Below, in pieces: positions 56,686-64,000 of a stretch of 64,000 nucleotides of DNA; the first letter of the stretch is position 1, and each line of letters starts with the position of its first letter. The notes below the pieces were generated by a model that saw only the letters and a program-made list of their open reading frames with translations, was not told where the DNA came from and ran no database searches. Location of the stretch: NCBI RefSeq assembly GCF_023343835.1, contig NC_064439.1, forward strand, positions 20,779,433-20,843,432, written 5' to 3'. The DNA is from Lagopus muta (lineage: Eukaryota > Chordata > Aves > Galliformes > Phasianidae). The translations under genes and the position numbers were made by a program.

Positions 56686-59600
56686 ATGCTTCTGCACTTG
56701 GAGAACTGCTGGCTTTCAGTTTTGCTTTATCCAGACCTAATAACTGATTTTTATTTATTTATTTAGTATTTTCCTTGTTTAGATTTGTGTGTAGCATAAA
56801 ATAAATGTTAGATGTCAAATTCTGCCCTTGGATGAGCATTAGTAGTTCTGGTTCACTTCAGTAAGAGCTGCAGGCAAAGATCCTAAAAAAAGAACTTGGC
56901 CTTGTATCTAAAATCCTTTTTTGCTGCATCCTATATTCCAGGAATGTGTACCTCCCTCTTTTCAAAGTGCAGCAGTAACCAGCTTTGCTAACCAGTCTCT
57001 TTCAGTTGTCCTTGGAAAGCCAAACAGGAGGAGCTAAATATTTTATGGGGCTGAGAGGCCAATGTTTGAGACCTCAGTCTGTGCTTTCTCAGCTACCACC
57101 TAACCAAAGCATTTATGATTTCCTAAGAGCGCGTAGAAAATTAACACCCTCACTGGCAATAGAGTGATCTTAAACACAAGCCATCTGTAGAAACTGTTAC
57201 ATCTATGCTTACTGGAGTAGTGTTAATAGTGTGATAGTTCAAATGCTCTTTGTAATTTTTAAGCAGCATTTTTATGCATTGTTAATGTATTGAAAACGTG
57301 TAGCCATATTTTCCCTGGAGTTCTGAATGTCACTAACAATCACTGCTGTAGATCACTACTTTTATGGAAGGGAGGAGGCATAATACTGAGATGGGAGAGG
57401 CAATTCCCAGCTCTTCATAGCAGAGCAGAAAGGAAGAATCCTTTCCCCTCCTTAGACCATATGGCAAACAATTTTCCAACCCACTACAAAGGAGCCATGA
57501 GACAAGGGAATTTAAATCAGGCAGCCAAGGAGTAGGCCTGAGAAGGGAAAATCAATATACAGGGAGACCACCTGGGGAAGCTGAAAGCTGCATTAGGTAT
57601 TTCCCAGCAGATTCTGATAATGATTTCATGCTGCTGTAGAGTGGGATTGCCTGCTTGCTGGTAAACTGGGTACTCTGCTATCATTTAACTGAAACTTGAG
57701 AAAGAAATGTTTCTGTGTTTTCAAAGTTACATTTCTCCAGTTAATGTGAAGGAGAATTCCCAGTACCTGATCAGGACTTGGGCCAAATTCTCCACTCCAG
57801 CTGGAGACTCTGTGCAGTTGGCTGCAGAATTTGCCTTTCAGTCACAGTGGTTGTTTAATACACACAGCAAATACAAAGCTTTCCAAAAGCCCAGTGTTTG
57901 GAGCATTATAGTGGGATGGCAGAAACCTCATTTGATGTTCCTTCTGTAAATCATCTTCTGTAGGGATTTTTAGAACGGGTCTATTAGCTGTCTTGTTTTC
58001 TTAGGTGTCCATCAGTGATTTTAGGTTTACTGTGGGAGATGGTATTATGTAGATGTGAACATAATATGAAGAAATGCTTCAGTGATCTGTGGTAGCTCTT
58101 CAGGAATAAGGCTACTGGCAGTGTCAATCTGAAGAACAAGGAGGATTCACTGGTAGAGTGACTAAGAAAAGTTGCATGAAATTAGTGAACAGGCAAACTT
58201 CTATTTATGAATTGCTGTTTTTTTTTCTTTCTTCCCTTTTCATTACAGCTTACCACAGCTAAGCAGTGAGATATAATTTTCATTATTCAAACTCTCACCT
58301 TGATTTAGTAGTTTACAAATAAGTGGCCACATTCCCAATTTATATAATTGATGGACAATAATGAGATTATTTTAATGTAATATCAGAGCTGGTTTTAGTG
58401 GTGTTTGTGAATGTCACAGTTTTATTCCATTGACCCTTGGTATAATCTTCAATGAGATGTTAAGGATTATCAATTTTTCATGACAATATTTGTATATTAC
58501 AAAGTGTTTTCAAATAGATGATTTTTTGGGTTAAGGATCCATAGAAGCCCTGCTTATTTCAAGCAGGATGGAAAAGAATCATCCATTTACCCTCAAGTAA
58601 AGCAAACTTTCTCCCTTAATACGAATTTAATGTCATTTTTATAAATAAAAGTATATTTAGAATTTTAAAATAAAGTTTAAGAAGCTTTTAAATAAAAAAA
58701 CCTACAGAATTTAAATATGAAAAATAACATTAAAATAATGGCTAACATGTATTTGCAGTGTTATCTTAGTGTGTTTTATAAGAATACTCTATTCCTGTTA
58801 TCTCTGGACAGGAATGTTGTTTCTCAGAACTCAGAACAAAGTAACTTTTAATGTTCCTTTTTAGTATCTTCACTGCAGGGATTATTATCAACAGTACCTT
58901 TTTCAACTTCAGCAATCTAAAGCTCAATCTGCAAGTAACATGTGGTGTCTGCTGCACTAAAGGGTTATGGGGCTCTGTAGAGACATTACTCCCATACCAA
59001 TCTGCTAAACTGCTGCAGATCATATTTCTGTACTCAAAAAGTGGAGATTTCACAGTGACCCTAAAGGTATATTTATAAACAAACATTCCTTTTTTTCTAC
59101 TCTTCTGTGCCCTTAGCCACTGTTAAGTTTAGAAACCCCAACGTTCCTTCCCTGCATACTCTTGCATTAGCTTCTGCTGCCTCCCACAACCTGTGGGCTG
59201 CTTTTGTACCAAAGGGGATGATGCTATAACAAGGCAATGATTTAAATAACGAATCACCCATCACTACAAGCAATGGCCTCTATGCTTGAAAGCTGGTGTT
59301 AGTCTCTTCTAAGTACAAAAACATCATCATTATGTTAGCAGCAGCCCCAGCAGTGTGATCCTCACCATCCTCTCAAGTTATTATTTGGCAGTTATTTGTT
59401 ATATACCTTTGTTTTTGCTGGTGTTTCTGAGTTATCCATTAGGATGAAATTGAATCTAAGTTTTGGGATCCCCAGCATGAGCTGCCCTTTCCTTTCATGA
59501 CGTTTGCCAACATTTTCCCTCTTCAACTCCTTTCCCTCTTGTGTATTAGAAGCTACTGCTGCCAAAGTAAATGTGGCTGGTCCTACCCAAAATGGGCTGC

Positions 59601-60665
59601 TCTGGAGTTCTCTTTCAACACAGGACCTGGCATGTGAATTCACTGGCTTGTAAAACGTTCTTATATTCTGGGTTTCAACTTTGTATCTATGTTTTGCATC
59701 AGACATGGGCAACATCACTGTTTGTTGGGTGCTTACTTGTGTGGATGCATTTCTAACACTGGGTTATGTAGCTTATCCAGCTTTATGACACGGAGTGGGT
59801 AAGCTTTGCACTCAACATATTTTATGTAAGATGATTTTCAATCTTTTTTTTTTTTTTCCTGATGGACACTCAGACACAGATTGACACAGAGAAAATGAAA
59901 CTGCATGGACATATGCAGCCTCTTTGCCTTTCTGTTTCATATCAGCAAAGCCACTAGCACCAAGTTATGTAAAACCCAACTTGCTTGTCCCAGACTGATA
60001 TGTTGGTATCGTATTTTCACTGTCCTCTCTTTTAACTTTCAGAACTGCATCCCAGACGTAGGTCTCTGCGGTAGGTCTTTCCTGTGGCACTAAACCCTTA
60101 GTACTTTTACTGTGAATTACAGCTACAAATGCAGGGCTGAGAATTTATTGATTCTTAACGGTCAAATTATCTTTTAACATCCAGTCCTTTAACAGCTCAT
60201 TCCAAATAATAACTTGGCTAAAAGTGATACACAGAAATGATGTCACATCTACCACTGTCTCTGAGTTCATGTTGGCTCATCCATGGTCACCACATGTCCT
60301 CATTTAGTGTCCGAGTTTGTTTACCAGGAATTTGATATTAGTAGTGACAGTTTCTTTCTCAACAGTGCTGGATCCATTTGAGGTTAATATTATTCACCAC
60401 CTGGTCACTGGTCAGCTTGCTGTTAGAGCTAAAACAAATTAAAACGAGCTCGAGGCCAGGCACAGCTGGGCATGCAGGGAGGCCTTGCAGGCTGCTGGCT
60501 ACCCAGGGTCTGTGGCCTCTTGCTAGCAATGGCCATGTGCTGCCTTATTGCCTGTGCAGGTGCTGTGTGTTGGTCTGTCCCTGGAGAAGAACTACCTGTC
60601 TCATGCTGAATTTTGAGGTAGGTAGAACACCAGCTATGTTTTTAACTGAGTAACATTCCTCTTCT

Positions 60666-60684
60666 TTTTTTTTTTTTTTTTTTT
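60666..60684 (+). repeat. T-rich run
   Basis: An almost pure T stretch in ADAM22 intron 3, followed by CCC and more pyrimidines. No attached element is recognised. Confidence 0.85.
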
Positions 60685-63600
60685 CCCTTTCTCTTTCTTC
60701 CTTGGGAACAAAGATTTACAGGTGCTGTGTAATACAGTGCCTAAAATCAGTACTTAGCTAAAGTCTGGAAATATGGTTAGAACTAGAATCAACATAAGCC
60801 AGTGCTAGCTTTTCTTGCAGGGTGAAACATAGCCTTCTAGGTCTGATGTGTATAGTCTTTACATGAGGATTTGCTTTTTCCTTGTGTTGGAGGTTAGTGC
60901 TGCTGTCAACCTGCAGGAGGTTGCTAGGTCCTTCCAGACCTGTGCTCTCCTGGACTTTAAGTTACAGATGAAATAAGGAGTTAGGTTCACTGCTGATTCT
61001 AGATTGGCCTTAGACACTTCTAATTTCTTCCTGATGTTATGGCATTTAATATATTAAAGAGTGTAAGGTACTCACCTATGTGGAATGTGAATGCAAAACA
61101 TGGTGGCTGAATACAGAATCTCCAAAAGCAAAGCCTTTAGCTATGTGTATCTGAGGACCTATAGCAGCAGTAATTTGCTGTTTGAGAGACTAGTAATGTG
61201 CACCCTCAGGAATGAGCTATCTTCAGCCGCTTTGATGGTGAAAATGGGTGGGCATATGTCAAAGGCAGCTACTAAATTGAAATGAAAACGGGAGAAAGCT
61301 GTAATGTCTTGCATGCTGAAACAATCTGTGAGGGAAGCACTGTGGCTTTCAGCTTACTGCTTTTCCCATTTTCCCTTGGCGGGTTAGAGCTATTTTTAAA
61401 CTCAGTATCTTTTAAATAATGCATAAGTTAACAATAGAGACTTATAGTACTGGGAAAAAAACACAAATGAGTTTAAAACAACTCAGAAAATCCTACCCTG
61501 ACTGCTTCCAGGAGGATCTCTGAGACAAACAGTACGTGTGTCTGTTCAGTTTCCAGGCATCTTCTGCAAAATTCCATTTTTAGAGGAAATCTCCCGTCTT
61601 TGATCTCGGATCTTTCATTTACAAAGCGCCTTCCCAATCAAAACAACTGAATAAATACTATGATGAGAGAAGTACACCAATCTGTGGGCCGTATGTTTTG
61701 ACATAGCATAGCCCGGTCTGGTTGTACTTTAGCATCTTTTTGTGTTGGGAGTGTCAGGAAAGCCCTTCTCTGAGAACTGTGTGCATGAACGGTTTGACTG
61801 AACAGTGCAAGTGTTGCTTGCTGTGCATTTTCAAGCAGCATCAGATGAACAGTCTATGTGCTCAATGGCTATCGCATACATAGGGAGCTTAGGTACCATG
61901 GTTGATGTAAGTATGTGAAAACAAATAAGACCTGAAGCACTGAACAGTTGCCCAGGGAAGATGGTAGCAGGGTTAGTTAAGCCTGTTTGCAATGGCTACG
62001 CTTTGTCTGCGTGGATGGCACGCATCCATGGTGTAGGAAGAAGGGAAAGCAGTGGCTGGGAATGTCGTCAGTCGTTACTGCCAGAGCAATTTATCTGGCC
62101 CTGATTGTTCTGAGAAAAAGGATTGCAGGGACTGAGCTGCTGGGCAGATTAATTATCCTGGCAGCTCACAGAATTTGTAACCTCTGTGGTCATGAGGACA
62201 GTGTAAGCAACTGAAGCCTCCGCTTTTGTGTGAGCCATGCCAGCAGGCAGACAAGAGCAGAACTGATTTCAGTTCCTCTTACTTGTTTACCTCAAGTGGT
62301 CCTGCATCTGCACTGGAGGAGCCAGGCTGGTGTGCCCAGCGGGGGCACACACAGGGAGCTTACAGATACTGAAATTAAAGACATTGAAATTAAGAATGTA
62401 GCAGATGCTCTGGGTCAGCTGCTTTTCTCATATCGTCCATCTAGATCTACTTTTGCTAATGAGATCTCTAACTGAAGCAAAGGGAGAACATCTGCTTTCA
62501 GTGATCTTTTTGCCTTTATTTCCTAAAATGTGAACTCTAATGATCGTAAGGAGGAAAGGAGAGAGAAGCACAGAGTATTTAGGGAGCCAGTATCAATCAA
62601 GTAATTTTATTCCTTTTCACTTGTGTCAAATGCTTTTATACCATCATGTAGGCAGTAATAAATATTCATGTGGGTGGAAAGATAGCACTTTTTTTTTTTT
62701 CAAGTACGTTTGGAAATAATTTTCACTTTGGTTGTCTGAAAAATTGCAGTTCTTTGCTGGTTTTCAGATGCATTATTTTAATACTGTCCAAGTTATTCTG
62801 GGTGAAAGAGCTAATTGGAACTGTTTTACAATCGTAAGATTTCTCTCTTTTTTTTTTTACTCTTCTCTTTTTTTTTTTTCCCTATCTTTCTTTGAATTTC
62901 AGGAATCTGATATAGAAGATGTTTGCTGTTGATTGTCTTTGAAAGAGACAAGTTATTAATTTATGTCTGTTATTGAGGCGTTAATGAGTTACAGGGTTTA
63001 GAGAAATAGAAGGTCTACCAGTATGTTAGTCATAGCCCAATAATTGATGAAAGTGAAAAAAGAAAACCCATTGACCTGATTACCACTACCGGGAGTACTT
63101 TTCAGAATAATATTTGTAATACCTTCTTATGTGAATGCATTGAATTTTTAACTGGATTTTTGGATAGATGATTGATAGCAGTGAAGATTTGTGATATCTG
63201 GTGAATTTTTGAGGTGATGTGTGTAGCACATGAATTTTTACAGGATTATTGGTCATGGCGTCGAGGGGAGAACTGTGAATTTTAGGATGAATCTGGGGAG
63301 AGTTGCAGAACTCTCCAGTATTTGATGTATAAGGGCTGTATGTGAGCCAGGTACAGTGCCCTTTGTAGATGTGAAGATTCCTTGCAGAGAAGGGATTGAT
63401 CTGACTTCATCCTACAAACTATGTTTTTGTAGGACTGCACATCCTACAAAACTCCTTCTGGTATTTGTCTGCATATACTACTGCATGTGCTCTTCAAATA
63501 GTGAGCATAGATGGGTAGTGTATTTTATAATCCCACAGGGTGCACATGTGTCTTGTCTTTCCTCCTGTTGCAAGCCTGAGGACATAAAAGGTGGTGCATG

Positions 63601-64000
63601 CTTCCTGCTGTGCCTCTCATTTAGCTTTGGCAGATGACCATGGTTTTGGATTCCCATATGGTCTGCAGCTGCTCCCAGTGTCTCTTCTTTCCCTCCCCTC
63701 CACTCTCCCTCTTCTTGTGTTGAAGTCTTTTTCCATCTTCCAGCTTTTTGCTGCTGATGAGGTGATGTGTGATGTTATGCTGGTCTCCATCATGTAGCCT
63801 GCATGCAGAAGTGACACTGCACTTCAGTTTTTCCAGGTTGCCTGTCTTCAAGTGGAGCATTAATGGTTGTTTAGGTGAACTGCATCTCAAGGTCAAGTGT
63901 AATTTGTAAGATTTTTATTCACTTTCTGACCCAACAAAGATGCTTTAGACTGGACTCTAAGTTAACCCTGAGAAGAAATCCTTGCCCTCACTGTCTAGTT

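Larger units (their letters stand above)
40566..64000 (+). other. ADAM22: ADAM22 intron 3 (continues beyond the window)
   Basis: More than 23 kb of AT-rich DNA after exon 3. The following exon, expected to begin DLLSSEYIERH-like, was not found by eye. Recognised contents are two long CR1 copies (43685-44563 and 55913-56685), a CR1 tail (54010-54048), a palindrome (45988-46021) and several T-rich runs. Other open frames, such as 49278-49655 on the minus strand, show no family motif. Confidence 0.75.

Noticed and set aside
40566-64000. Search for ADAM22 exon 4 and for tRNA, microRNA or CRISPR features
   Set aside because: No segment matching the expected prodomain continuation was seen, and no cloverleaf, regular repeat-spacer array or clear hairpin precursor apart from the AT palindrome. 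A computed search (TBLASTN, tRNAscan-SE, Infernal) would be needed to be certain.

Overview
The window is vertebrate nuclear DNA, almost certainly from a bird and probably from a galliform close to chicken. Three things point there. Host genes are split into short exons with canonical GT-AG introns. The dispersed repeats are CR1 non-LTR retrotransposons, with truncated 5' ends and the typical 3' end resembling ATTCTGTGATTC. There is also a 534-bp mariner-type element of the Galluhop kind. No bacterial operon, CRISPR array or phage feature is present.

Three host genes are recognised, in the order known for the SLC25A40-DBF4-ADAM22 block of vertebrates. (1) On the minus strand, about 1222-1315 is the first coding exon of SLC25A40, a mitochondrial carrier; the rest of the gene lies to the left of the window. 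(2) On the plus strand, 3334-17811 is a complete DBF4 gene, the regulatory subunit of CDC7 kinase. Its 12 coding exons join with consistent phases into a 708-residue protein that carries motif N/BRCT, motif M and the CCHH motif C. (3) On the plus strand, 23708-40565 holds the first three coding exons of ADAM22 (signal peptide and start of the prodomain). The gene continues past the right edge, so 40566-64000 is intron 3.

Two CpG islands mark the promoters. One at about 2925-3660 lies between SLC25A40 and DBF4 and looks like a shared divergent promoter, with two E2F-type boxes. The other, at about 23085-24345, covers the ADAM22 5' end and its first two coding exons. The gap between DBF4 and ADAM22 (about 17.96-23.08 kb) contains only CR1 fragments and unannotated AT-rich DNA. 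Introns 2 and 3 of ADAM22 are long, AT-rich and almost gene-free. They hold the mariner relic, two long CR1 copies, a short CR1 tail, a perfect 34-bp palindrome and a small 19-bp tandem repeat.

I found no convincing new biological system. The observations most worth checking are an AUG-stop minimal upstream ORF 12 nt before the DBF4 start, a NAGNAG acceptor at DBF4 exon 2, a 38-T run forming the DBF4 exon 5 acceptor tract, the shared E2F-type promoter, and an unexplained 372-bp antisense open frame in DBF4 intron 3. Exon boundaries were set by eye from splice consensus, phase and similarity to remembered vertebrate family members; no alignment was run.
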